This document shows, one piece after another, positions 55,691-64,000 of a DNA stretch of 64,000 bases (position 1 is its first letter; every line of letters starts with the position of its first letter). Source of the DNA: Dactylorhiza incarnata. Its lineage: Eukaryota > Streptophyta > Magnoliopsida > Asparagales > Orchidaceae. Both the position numbers and the translations under genes were made by a program. Location of the stretch: the NCBI GenBank assembly GCA_033032865.1, contig JAWHQI010000065.1, positions 62,001-126,000 on the forward strand, read 5' to 3'. The notes beneath the pieces were generated by a model. That model was not told the origin of the DNA, did not search any database, and worked only from the letters and a program-made list of their open reading frames with translations.

Positions 55691-55859
55691 GCCCAAATTG
55701 TGCTTCTCTTGATATGGTCTTGACACCCTAGGTTGAGTGTGACATCCTAAGACATCTAATAACCAGATTACCCTCACTATACAATGGGTAATTCAAACCT
55801 AAGAGGTAAAATCACTTTTAGGTAATTTGTTAAGTTAAATCAAGGAGTTTTTCCCAACA

Positions 55860-55864
55860 GAGCA
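55860..55864. repeat. Target-site duplication GAGCA, right arm
   Basis: It follows the LTR edge CCCAACA and matches 53860-53864. Element P sequence continues after it. Confidence 0.95.
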
Positions 55865-55903
55865 TTTTTGTTCCTTTCTCACTCGAGATTCTATCTCGTT
55901 TTT

Positions 55904-56640
55904 ATGGAGGACTCCTCAAATTCGAGTGTTCAAAACCCCTTTAATATTATAAACCCTCCTAGCAATGATCACATTCGTAGACTCATGGTCCATCCAGCTC
56001 CTTCAAGATTACTATTGTTCCTTTTGATGGTACAAATTATCTTGAATGGTGTCCGCCAGCGTAGAATACCATATGGAATCATCAAATGTTTATGTACATT
56101 AATGGGACCATTGTTCAACTGCCCAATATTGATCCCTCGTAGCAGAAGTGGGATGTTGGCCAGCTACTCCATTGAATGTCTCCATTAATCTACCATAGTT
56201 ACATGCATATGGATTCTGATTTTGTGATATGGACCCGGGCTTAAGAAATTTATTCCCAAATTTCTAGCTCTACACAAGTGTATGAGCTCACTCTGCATCT
56301 TCCCCAACTAAAAAAGTCTCTTCTAGTGTTGCTGCATACTTCTCCGAGTTCAAACGTCTCTATCAAGAACTTTACTAATTTTGAAAACTTCACGCCAACA
56401 TGTATTGTCGATGCCCGTGCATTGGAGACAAAGGAGGATAGTTATCGTCTTTATGTCATCCTTATGAGACCTCAATATAGACTTCAACACAGCCCACACT
56501 CATATCCTGAATCGCCGACCTCTTCCCTCTCTTTGAGAAACATTCAACATGGTCTTGGGTGACGAGCATCGTCATCGTTCTCGTAATTCTGACATGGTGA
56601 CTAATCGTTACGCTCTTGTTGGCCGAGAAGGAAACCTAAG
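55904..56640 (+). pseudogene. gag: Gag of element P (broken)
   Basis: ATG at 55904 begins MEDSSNSSVQNPFNIINPPS. After a frameshift near 56020 the reading becomes VPFDGTNYLEWCPPA, the start typical of plant copia Gag (xFDGxNYxxW). Further pieces include SSTQVYELTLHLPQLKKS, NVSIKNFTNFENF and EDSYRLYVILMRPQY in shifting frames with stops. A remnant to about 56640 reads NMVLGDEHRHRSRNSD. No zinc knuckle is seen. It is dead. Confidence 0.7.
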
Positions 56641-56839
56641 TAGAACGAGAAAAACAATAAATAAATATCATAGTCCAATGGTGAGCAGATAAAGAGATTA
56701 CAGATGAAGGTCCCCAAACATTTGTATGAATAACATCAAAATAAATTGTACTAGGAGATGAAATATGATTCGGACTACGTCGTACATGTTTTGAAAGTTC
56801 ACAAACTTCACAAACAAACTTAGTTATAGAGCTAGAAAA
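56641..56839 (-). pseudogene. Integrase fragment of host element H
   Basis: The minus-strand frame reads SITKFVCEVCELSKHVRRS, ISSPSTIYFDVIHTNVWGPS and TMIFIYCFSRST. CxxC of the HHCC motif is present. The first catalytic Asp of the usual HTDVWGP is Asn here (HTNVWGP). It continues on the far side of the inserted copia at 61965. The left edge (about 56640) is the junction with element P. Confidence 0.75.
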
Positions 56840-56844
56840 CATAC
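56840..56844. repeat. Target-site duplication CATAC, left arm
   Basis: CATAC precedes the LTR edge and recurs at 61960-61964. Confidence 0.95.
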
Positions 56845-57028
56845 TGTAAGAAAGATCCAAAAGCTTGTATACACCTTTCTGTGTCTCAAATACAATGTAT
56901 GAATACAAATATATAGGAGGGAGAAAGAGAGAGGAAATCCTTATACATGATGTGGGACTAAAGAGAAGAGAGAGAAACAAACAAATAAAAGGGCTCCAAT
57001 ATGTGCCTTTACATGGGCTTTTCTAACA
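56845..57028 (-). repeat. 3' LTR of minus-strand copia (184 bp)
   Basis: On the minus strand it runs from TGTTAGAAAAGCCCATG to CTTTCTTACA. It is highly similar to 61778-61959. Confidence 0.93.
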
Positions 57029-57046
57029 CTCCCCCCGCAAGCTGGA
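57029..57046 (-). promoter_or_regulatory. Polypurine tract of minus-strand copia
   Basis: On the minus strand GCTTGCGGGGGGAGTG directly precedes the LTR start TGTTAG. Confidence 0.9.
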
Positions 57047-57600
57047 GCCTTGGTAATTGGTAGAGCCTTGGTAAGAATATCAGCAACTTGGTCTATACTC
57101 GGAATATGCTTTAATTCTATCTTCTTCAGTTGAACTTTCTTCTGGATGAAGTGACAGTCCACTTCAATGTATTTCGTTTTTCGTGGAAGACCGGGTTCTT
57201 AGCTATGCGTATAACAGCTTGACTGTCATATAGTAGGATAGCTGGTGAGGAAAGTTTTACTCCTAAATCAGCAAGGAGACTTTCAAGTCATGTGAGTTCA
57301 GAAACAACTGATGTCATCGAACGGTACTCTGCCTCAGCTAAAGATCGAGCAACCACAGCTTGTTTCTTACTACGCCAGGTAACAAGGTGACCTCCAAAGT
57401 AGGTGAAAAATCCACTAGTAGACCGCCGATCATCCAGGAACCAACATAATCTGCATCAGAATACGCAACCAATGTTGGAGTAGAAGACGAGGTTTTGTAT
57501 ACTAGTCCTTGACCAGGGGTTGTTTTCAGATATCTTAAGATGCGCCTGAAGATGGGACATTCGAGGGAAATGCATAAATCGACTGACAACCCCAACAACA
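57047..57600 (-). pseudogene. RNase H region of minus-strand copia
   Basis: Pieces in shifting frames are ILRYLKTTPGQGLVYKTSSS, LVAYSDADYVGSWMI, then VDCHFIQKKVQLKKIELKHI and SIDQVADILTKALP near the end. These are the standard copia RNase H landmarks. Frames shift near 57420 and elsewhere. It ends with CGGSVRK next to the polypurine tract. Confidence 0.82.
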
Positions 57601-58500
57601 AAGGATATATTTGGTCTCGTGACTGTTAGGTAAATCAATTTCCCAACCAGTCGTCGATAGTACTCTGGATTTGGAAGGGCAAGATCATTATCAGAGGCAT
57701 GTGCACACAGCTTGTGATTGACATCCATAGGAGTGTTAATCGGCTTGCATCCAGTAGCCAGCATCCTGAAGAAGATCGAGACAGTACTTCCGTTGAGAGA
57801 GGACAAGTCCATCAGGACGCCCCGTGATCTCAAGACCAAGGAAGTATCGAAGGTTCCCCAGATCTTTTGTTTGAAAAACAGAGTTAAGGTGTTGTTTGAC
57901 CGCTTATATCCCCTTTGAGTCATTTCCAGTGATTGGGATGTCATCAACATATACCAACAAAAGGACTGTTCTTGTTGTTCGATGTCGAGTGAACAGGGAA
58001 AAGTCTGCCGAGCTGCGAGTAAAGCCAACCTCCCGGACAGCCTTACTGAACTTGTCAAACCATGCCCAAGGGGATTGTTTGAGACCATAGATTGACTTCT
58101 TGAGATGACAAACTCGGGACTCCCCCGTGGTCTCAAACCCAGGAGGCTGTTGCATGTAGACTGTTTCCTGTAGATCACCATTTAAAAATGCATTCTTGAT
58201 ATCCAGTTGGTGCAAGGGCCATTGGCGATACACAGCTACGAAAAGGAGGACACGAACTATGTTGAGCTTGGCCACTGGAGAGAATGTTTCCTCATAATCG
58301 AGACCATGTTGTTGGGTAAAGCCACGTGCCACCAGTCGGGCTTTCAGCCGATCAATAGTCTCATCAGGAGCATGCTTGATGACAAAGACCCATTTACACC
58401 CAACAGGGGTCTGGTTTGAGGGAGAGGGACCAAGTTCCATGTCTGGTTAGCCCAGAGGGCTGTCATTTCTTCTTCTATGGCTGCCCGCCAGCCTGGATGT
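57601..58500 (-). pseudogene. Reverse transcriptase of minus-strand copia
   Basis: The long frame 58440-57904 holds PVGCKWVFVIKHAPDETIDR, ARLVARGFTQQHGLDYEETF, LDIKNAFLNGDLQETVYMQQ, YGLKQSPWAWFDKFSKAV and the catalytic LLVYVDDIPITGND. A TAA follows NDSKGI. The next frame gives LGNLRYFLGLEITGRPDG and, after a shift, INTPMDVNHKLCAHASDN and YYRRLVGKLIYLTVTRPNIS. The frame entering the domain (HPGWRAAIEEEMTALWANQT) is shifted near 58420. Catalytic YVDD is intact, but at least three disruptions exist. Confidence 0.9.
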
Positions 58501-59824
58501 TGGAGAGCCTCATGCACAGAGTTAGGTATAGAAATAGAGGATAATGAAGTAGCAAATGTTTGAAGTTGTGGAGATAGGCGATGTAAGGATACATAATTCG
58601 CCAAGGGATGAGCGGTGGAGACTGGTGCCGGATCAGCAGAGCGCAGAGTGTCAGAGGTCGAAGCCGACTGCATTGGGGCAACGGAGCAAGGAGGGTGACG
58701 GGTGTATACACGGATAAGAGGTGGTTTGTTGAGAGCGGGAGCAGGGTCAGGAAGGAGTAGTGGTAGAGGAGTGGTAACTGGAACGACAGGTTTTGGGAAG
58801 GATGGTGGTGGAAGAGGTGTGATTGGTGCGAAGAAGAAAGATTGGTCCTCTTGAAAGGTAACATCTGCAGAAACAGTCACTTTTTGGGTAGCAGGAGAGT
58901 AGCGGACGTAGCTTTTCTGAGTACGAGAATAGCCGACGAATATGTATTTGGCTGCTCGGGGATCCAACTTGTCCTTGGATGGGCTAAGAAGGTGGACGTA
59001 GCAGGTACAACCAAATATCCGGGGTGTGAGAGAGAATGTTGGAGTGGTAGGAACAGGAGGCTAAACAGAGTAGCGTTTTGGAGGACGGAGGAAGGGAGAC
59101 GGTTAATGAGATAACATGTTGTTGACAGCGCGAAGTTTCAATAGGCTTTGGGGACCTGCATGTGGATCATGAGAGATCGAGCAACATCGAGGAGATGTCT
59201 ATTTTTCCGTTCAGCAACACCGTTTTGTTGGGGAGTATAGACACACGACGTTTGGTGAATGATCCCAAATTCAGAGCAGAGATTATCAAAGTCGTGACTT
59301 ATATATTCGCGAGCATTATCTGTCCGGAGAGTTTTTATATTTTCGGAAAGCTGCGTGCAAATCTCAAGGACGGAAGCCCGAAACACACGGGGAAGGTCGG
59401 AGCGATCACGAAGTAAATATAACCAAGTTGTGCGAGAATAATCATCAACAAAGGTGATGAAATAACGATAACCGTAGATACTAGTAATTTTGTACGGGCC
59501 CCAAACATCGGAATGCACTAAAACAAAAGGAGCAGAGCTCCGAGTACAATTAGGGGGAAAAGAGGAACGTTGTTGTTTGCCCAAAATACATGATTCACAC
59601 TTAAAAGCAGAAAGAGAGATATCTGGAAGAGCCTGCTGAAGAACTGGAAGAGGGGCATGCCCAAGACGCCGGTGCCAATCAACGGAGGAGACTGAGGAGA
59701 GGATGGTAGAAGAGACATCAAGAAGATAGATTTTGTTTTGCAGTCGTCCCTTACTAATGATACTCTGCGTCCATCGATACGACATCAGAAAAGAGGAAGA
59801 GGTGAATGTTACTGAGCAATCCAA
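58501..59824 (-). pseudogene. Integrase of minus-strand copia
   Basis: The frame 59824-59138 contains WHRRLGHAPLPVLQQ and CESCILGKQQRS (HHCC), then HSDVWGPYKI, TLRTDNAREYISHDF and TPQQNGVAERKNRHLLD, so all three catalytic acids are present. Near 59130 a TGA replaces Trp (KAY-stop-NFAL). A frameshift near 59020 leads into GCTCYVHLLSPSKDKLDPRA and KYIFVGYSRTQKSYVRYSP. A Pro-rich linker (PITPLPPPSFPKPVVPVTTP) follows, up to the reverse transcriptase. Confidence 0.9.
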
Positions 59825-61071
59825 ATCGGTAGTAAGACGACTAACATAATGTAAATTAAACGGGGAACCCGGAACATGAAGAGCCGAGCATAGAGAGAGA
59901 GCGAAGAATTGAGAGGGATATCAACAGAGCCGGAGACGGGGACGGTGTCTCCATTGGCTACTGTGATGTACTTAGGATGAGGAGCATCCAAGTAGTGATG
60001 TGGTGTCAGCGAGGTGATATGGTGGGTAGCATCTGAATCCACTATCCAGCGCGGACTAGTGGAGAGACAAGCGATACCTTCATTTGAGATGGAGGCGACG
60101 GAGGCAGGTGGGTGGCGGAGCATCCCTTGAAGTTGCTGGAGCTGGAGGCGAACTGTTTCAAGATCAGCACGAGTGACAGAGGGATTGTCAGCGACAATAT
60201 GAGCGGTCAGATGAGGACAACCATGTTTGTGGTAGCATGTCGCCTCAAGATGGCCATCCTTTCCGCAGAACGAACACTTAGGACGTGGTCGTCCACCGCG
60301 ACCCCCGCCCCAGGGGCCTGACCGTCCTCCACGAGTAGCAGGAGGGAGAGGTAGTAATGGTGCAGATGAGTGCTGGAGAAGGACCGGGGAGGGAGGTCCA
60401 ATAGTATCCGAAGGCGGTGAGACTTTGAGCAACATGTAGCATACATTAGATAATGACGGGGTCGTAGCCGACGAAAGGATCTGCGCCCGAATACTCTGAA
60501 GGTGAAGCGGGACCCGAGCCATCATCATAGCAATACACACAGCCTCTTTTTGAGCACGCTGAGCTGCTAGATCTGTAGTAGGGGGCTGATGTTGTATCCA
60601 AGCTTCAGCAAGAGTCTTAACCCGAGTAACAAATGAGGTTAAGCCGGCCGCCCCTCTAGTGTCAAGAGTTTGAAGCTCGGTAATGATGTCATACAGGTGC
60701 AGAAGGTTGTCCTTGTCGGAGTACAAGGAGTGGAGTTCCTCCCACATTGCCTTGGTCGTCTCGTGATACATGGTCATGCGGTAAGGTTCGCCATCAAGGG
60801 AGTTGAGAAGCCACAACTGAACACGACCATCGTTACGCAGCCAGTCATCAGTAGGATCTGATGGGGGGTCCTTAGTGAGATGAGACAGAAGCCCCTTGGA
60901 CTGAAGGACCCGTCTGACAGAGTGCACCCACTCGACAAAGTTTTTCTTCCCGGTCAGGGAGATGGTGATTCTTAGTTCGTCGTGCAGTTCAGGAGTGGGA
61001 AGCAAGCGGGTTGCAGGAGAGTTAGCGGTCTGCCCATCGGAATGCACAGAGGGACCACTGGAGGAGCCCAT
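59809..61071 (-). pseudogene. gag: Gag-protease of minus-strand copia
   Basis: I choose ATG 61071 (MGSSSGPSVHSDGQT) because the frame upstream is a translated leader repeat. Gag motifs in order are ISLTGKKNFVEWVHSVRRVL, DDWLRNDGRVQLWLLNSLD, MWEELHSLYSDKDNLLHLYD and YMLLKVSPPSDT, then a Gly/Arg-rich stretch and a CCHC knuckle CSFCGKDGHLEATC. The protease follows (RWIVDSDATHHIT, VANGDTVPVSGS), in which the active-site DSG reads DSD, so it should be inactive. A one-base shift near 59893 separates it from ALHVPGSPFNLHYVSRLTTD and the integrase. Confidence 0.9.
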
Positions 61072-61099
61072 TGCAGAGAGGTGGCACGACTGCTGAGGA

Positions 61100-61620
61100 G
61101 ATCGCAGGGAGGAGGCCGCATGACCGTAGGGAGCTTGGTAGAGGGAGCTTGCGGCTAGCAGGAGGCTGCTGGGCAGGAGGCCGCTGGGCAGGAGGCCGCG
61201 GCGAGCAGGAGGCTGCTGAACTGGAGGCCGCGGCGAGTAGGAGACCGCTGGGCAAGAGGCCGCGGCAAGCAGGAGGCTGCTGGAGGGAGCTGCGAGCAGG
61301 AGATCGGCAGGAGGGAGACCGCTGGAAGCGAGCAGGAGGCAGCAGCGAGCAGGAGTCCGCTGGAGGGAGCTGCGAGCAGGGGCTCCGTAGGAGGGAGACC
61401 GCTCGGGAGACCGCTCAGGAGGCTGCAAGCTACTGGAGGGAGACCGCTCGGGAGATCGCTGGATCAGAGAGAGCTCGGCATGACGGAGCTGAGAGGAGAA
61501 CGCTGGGTTCGGCAGATGGAGACCGCAGCAGGAGCTCGACAGATGGAGACCGCGCAGGGAGCTGCGAGCAGGAGGAGAGGCCGGGAGGGGAAGGGCCCAC
61601 TATCAGAAAGGAGAAGGTTA
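61100..61620 (-). repeat. GC-rich minisatellite-like leader of minus-strand copia
   Basis: Words such as GGAGCTGCGAGCAGGAG, GGCAGGAGGCCGC and GGGAGACCGCTCGGGAGA repeat irregularly over about 500 bp between the primer site and the gag ATG. The frame through it stays open upstream of the ATG to 61428 (119 extra codons rich in Leu, Ala, Ser and Pro). Whether it is translated is unknown. Two G runs (61666-61683 and 61720-61732) lie just outside it. Confidence 0.7.
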
Positions 61621-61765
61621 TAAAAGAGCCGAAGAGAAGAAGAAGTTGGAAGAAGCAGAGCTGGCGGGGGGGGGGGGGGGGGGCGGTCACCGAAAAGGGA
61701 GACCGCGAGGAGCTCGTAAGGGGGGGGGGGGGTCAAAGAAAGGGGAGACCGCAATTTCGAACCTA

Positions 61766-61777
61766 GCTCTGATACCA
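61766..61777 (-). promoter_or_regulatory. Primer-binding site of minus-strand copia
   Basis: On the minus strand TGGTATCAGAGC directly abuts the LTR end TTACA. Confidence 0.95.
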
Positions 61778-61959
61778 TGTAAGAAAGAGCCAAAAACTTG
61801 TATATACCTTTCTGTGTCTCAAATACAATGTTTGAATACAAATATATAGGAGGGAGAAAGAGAGGAAATCCTTAAACATGATGTGGGACTAAAGAGAAGA
61901 GAGAGAAACAAACAAATAAAAGGGCTCTAATATGAGCCTGTACATGGGCTTTTCTAACA
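61778..61959 (-). repeat. 5' LTR of minus-strand copia (182 bp)
   Basis: It has the same ends as 56845-57028. It lacks one GA of the 'gagagagg' run and differs at about eight bases. Confidence 0.93.
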
Positions 61960-61964
61960 CATAC
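61960..61964. repeat. Target-site duplication CATAC, right arm
   Basis: It matches 56840-56844. Element H continues after it. Confidence 0.95.
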
Positions 61965-62563
61965 GAAACATTTTGAGAAGATAACTTGCGGAGGGGTGTT
62001 CGAGACGTTGATGTCATCGTTGCACATCCACAGAAGGAGTAGGAGCACTGAAGAGAGCTTGATGAGCATGTTGGCCCAAGATGCACAGGCTACCGCAATT
62101 CCTATCATTGTCAATACGTTGTTTCGTTGTCGGATCCTGTAAATCACAACCATCATTGAGGAATGTTACGACGTAGTTTAAGGATATAATCAAGCAACTA
62201 ATTTATAGCAAATTGTGAGGACATGAGGGAGCATTAAAAACAGATGTGATGGCATGGTAGGAAAACATAAGACGGTTACTTTGCCAGCTATGGAAGAAAA
62301 AGACTCATTGGCGGTGATTATTTTATCACGACCAGAAAGGGGTTGTATAATGTAAAATTTGATGATGCCCCAATCATGGTGATCAGTCACACCAGAATCG
62401 ATGATCCATTCAGATTGGATTGCGAAAATAGATTGTTCGCTCGGAATACCTGAGGTCGCAAAGATAGTGATGGAAGAGTTGTCATGTGAGCGCGAAGGGA
62501 ATCGCATCACATCAAACTCTTCAGTGGAAAAACCATTGGAGAGGATCTTACAAGTATAGTCTT
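61965..62563 (-). pseudogene. Protease/pre-integrase part of host element H
   Basis: The minus-strand frame 62510-62190 and its extension to 62563 read NGFSTEEFDVMRFPSRSHDN, then EWIIDSGVTDHHD and PLSGRDKIITANESFSSIAG. This is a copia protease with the DSG site kept. Downstream, 62156-61965 reads NTPPQVIFSKCF and joins, across the inserted copia, the CEVCELSKH block at 56641-56839. Frameshifts and stops are present. The right edge is the LTR at 62564. Confidence 0.75.
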
Positions 62564-62766
62564 TGTAGAAAAGAGCCGAAATTGAGGAAATAAATGAGAA
62601 TAATTTTATTTCTTTTCTTTTTCACATACATACACACAAGTATTGTTACATTTGTATAGGGAGAGGAGGAAAACTATCAATCTAAGACGTGGGACTAAAG
62701 ACTAAAGGAGGAAGAGGGCTCTAGCTGGGTCTTGTTATTGGGTATTTGTACAAACTTTCTTCAACA
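62564..62766 (-). repeat. 3' LTR of third minus-strand copia (203 bp)
   Basis: On the minus strand it runs from TGTTGAAGAAAGTTTG to GGCTCTTTTCTACA. It shows the same plan as 56845-57028 but is clearly diverged. Confidence 0.85.
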
Positions 62767-62781
62767 CTCCCCCGCAAACTG
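62767..62781 (-). promoter_or_regulatory. Polypurine tract of third minus-strand copia
   Basis: On the minus strand AGTTTGCGGGGGAG directly precedes TGTTGAAG. Confidence 0.85.
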
Positions 62782-63536
62782 GAGTATACAGATCGTAGGA
62801 ACCAAGCTTGGACAAGGACTGATAAAATAGCGGACATGGTAAGGCCTTAGTCAGAATATCGGTCACTTGCCCAGCAGCAGAAACAGGTTTTAATTCCAGT
62901 TTCTTCAGTTGAACCCTTTCCCGAATGAAGTGACAATCGACTTTGATGTGTTTGGTACGTTCATGAAATATGGGATTCTTGGCAATATGAATAGCAGCTT
63001 GACTGTCGCAATAAAGAGTTGTCGGTTTGGGAAGTTTCACACCGAGGTCACTTAGAAGGCTTTCCAACCAGGTGAGCTCGGACACAACAGCGTCCATTGA
63101 ACGATACTCAGCTTTGGCAAATGAGCGAGCAACCACAGACAGCTTGTTACTGCGCCAACTGATAAGGTGTCCACCAATATGTACAAAATCCACTTGTGGA
63201 ACGACGATTATCTAGGGAGCCAGCATAGTCAGCATCAAAGTAGGCAATAATAGTTAAGGGAGATGACGAAGGCTTGTATACAAGTTCTTAACCAGGAGCA
63301 GTCTTTAAGTATCGAAGGATGCACTCAACTGCCTAGAGATGAGATGTTCAAGGAGCATGCATGAATCGACTAACAACTCCAACAACAAAGGATATGTCAG
63401 CTCTTGTAACTGTCAGATAGCTCAACTTCCCTACAAAACGCCGATAATACTTTGGGTTAGGTAGAAGTAGATTGGAGTCTGAGGAATGAGCACAGAGCTT
63501 GTGATTGACATTCATAGGAGTGTCAGTAGGCTTCAA
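62782..63536 (-). pseudogene. RT thumb and RNase H of third minus-strand copia
   Basis: The minus-strand frame 63536-63348 reads TDTPMNVNHKLCAHSSDSN and YYRRFVGKLSYLTVTRADIS. After disruptions AYFDADYAGSLDNRRSTSGF follows, and the frame 63193-62735 gives LISWRSNKLSVVARSFAKAE, TTLYCDSQAAIHIAKNPIFH, VDCHFIRERVQLKKLELKPV and VTDILTKALPCPLFYQSLSK. Most RNase H residues are kept, but at least two frame breaks occur and the catalytic reverse transcriptase is missing. Confidence 0.88.
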
Positions 63537-63538
63537 GC

Positions 63539-64000
63539 TTACAGATGTCGGATGTAGGACTCATGTCGGTTTGGGTTTTTTATGTCGAATGTCGGATTGC
63601 GGGAGATATATCGGGGACATTTCAAAATGTCGGATTGTAATATTATATATATTATATATCATAATATTTTTTTAATTAGATGGTAATTATTTTATTTAAT
63701 GAAGTATACACTAAAATTCATATTAAAAAATGAAACTACTAACAAGTGTTTAATCAATTTGTAATAAATAAGAAATGTTGCATACTTTCAATCAAGTAAT
63801 AATATAATACAACATCACAAAATCATATTAAAGTATTAAACATTTAAACTAGAAAGTATAATCGTACCTCAACTTATTACCAAAATTTTAATGTTCCACA
63901 AAAGATGCTACTCATAAACCGAAAAAGAAGAAGACTTACAGTGCAGACGGTTCGATCGAGGACAGCGGGAGACGGGTTCGAGCGGGAGACGGGTTCGAGC
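63539..64000. other. Unassigned AT-rich end of window
   Basis: No coding region is seen. 63545-63640 repeats ATGTCGGAT/ATGTCGGTT words about five times. The last 34 bases are two perfect copies of the 17-mer GGGAGACGGGTTCGAGC, cut by the window end, which may be the start of a tandem array. Confidence 0.5.

Larger units (their letters stand above)
53865..55859 (-). mobile_element. Solo SIRE-like copia LTR, reverse strand
   Basis: On the minus strand it starts TGTTGGGAAAAACTCC (55859) and ends ...GTGCACTTTCA (53865), with GAGCA on both sides. Near its 3' end it has 'attcaccccctccccccctc' and the block GGACTACCCA...GGGGAACCTCTATAAA(A)TCTTTGTGT. That block is also found, diverged, in the solo LTR at 9782-11515, so the two are related SIRE/Maximus-type LTRs. 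It carries a MITE, a tandem hairpin array and a cluster of GTCGAC-containing motifs. Confidence 0.93.
52982..56640 (+). mobile_element. Plus-strand short-LTR copia, 3'-truncated (element P)
   Basis: A 187-bp LTR (52982-53168), a primer site and the start of gag (55904) run on the plus strand. A solo LTR (53865-55859) sits in the leader. The element stops at about 56640, where reverse-strand integrase sequence begins, so its pol and 3' LTR are gone. It is inserted in the RNase H of a related minus-strand element; AGAGT (52977-52981) would be one arm of the target duplication. Confidence 0.75.
56845..61959 (-). mobile_element. Structurally complete minus-strand copia element (5.1 kb)
   Basis: LTRs of 184 bp (56845-57028) and 182 bp (61778-61959) flank a primer site, gag-protease, integrase, reverse transcriptase and RNase H in Ty1-copia order, with 5-bp duplications CATAC. 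I count about eight substitutions and one 2-bp indel between the LTRs, so it is not very recent. Several frameshifts and stops break pol. It lies inside the integrase region of element H. Confidence 0.93.
62564..63538 (-). mobile_element. Third minus-strand copia, 5'-truncated
   Basis: A 203-bp LTR (62564-62766), a polypurine tract and an RNase H/RT-thumb region form the 3' end of a short-LTR copia close to the element at 56845-61959. Homology stops at about 63538 in the reverse transcriptase, where unrelated AT-rich DNA begins. GTCTT (62559-62563) would be one target arm. It is inserted in the protease region of element H. Confidence 0.85.

Overview
This window is a transposon-dominated stretch of a flowering-plant nuclear genome. 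The evidence is several nested LTR retrotransposons of plant lineages (SIRE/Maximus-type and short-LTR Ty1-copia; Tekay/Del-type Ty3-gypsy with a chromodomain remnant), a PIF/Harbinger Tourist-like MITE, a hAT-like element, an RTE-type LINE 3' end, and two decayed pieces of plant genes: the last two exons of a PDR-type ABCG transporter and a G-type (mannose-binding) lectin receptor domain. I cannot name the species. I see no prokaryotic operon, CRISPR array, rRNA or tRNA gene.

Layout. 1-1537 is the 3' part of a SIRE-like copia LTR, lying in a gypsy LTR (1538-4903). 4976-5908 is the 5' part of a second, divergent gypsy LTR (B). It is split by a Tekay-like element (5909-20128) arranged LTR - shrunken internal region - LTR - second internal start; each LTR is about 4.7 kb. 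The first of these LTRs carries a perfect solo copia LTR (9782-11515, target duplication AGACC). LTR B resumes at 20129 and runs to 27013. It is broken by a TIR element filled with a GC-rich minisatellite (22400-23390) and by a hAT-like element (23835-24880, 8-bp target duplication). 27014-36033 is a structurally complete SIRE-like copia retrotransposon with two LTRs of about 1.05-1.09 kb and a mutated gag-pol.

36034-37632 looks like a reverse-strand gypsy LTR piece. A G-type lectin pseudogene (38863-39215) is cut by an 83-bp VNTR plus a 3.18-kb body (39238-42743). The same VNTR (10 copies) plus body recurs at 43389-47395. The ABCG 3' exons (48712-49598) abut a small non-autonomous LTR element (49670-51249). 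52544-63538 is a nest of short-LTR copia elements: a minus-strand host element holds a plus-strand element, which holds a solo SIRE-like LTR (53865-55859, target duplication GAGCA), which holds a MITE (55275-55494, target duplication TAA). The same host is broken again by a complete minus-strand copia (56845-61959, target duplication CATAC) and by a 5'-truncated copia (62564-63538).

The most unusual signal is in the copia LTRs. The solo LTR at 9782-11515 holds ten consecutive small hairpins (11081-11299). Their stems differ in sequence but stay complementary. A second LTR family has a 32-bp-period hairpin array with covarying stems at the matching position (54162-54309), and two other SIRE-like LTRs have hairpin-rich segments in the same part of the LTR. 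The same LTRs carry clusters of CpG-containing palindrome-like motifs (TTCGACGAA, GTCGACGTTGCGTCGAC, GCGCTAGCG) in the presumed U3. All coordinates, alignments and motif counts were made by eye.
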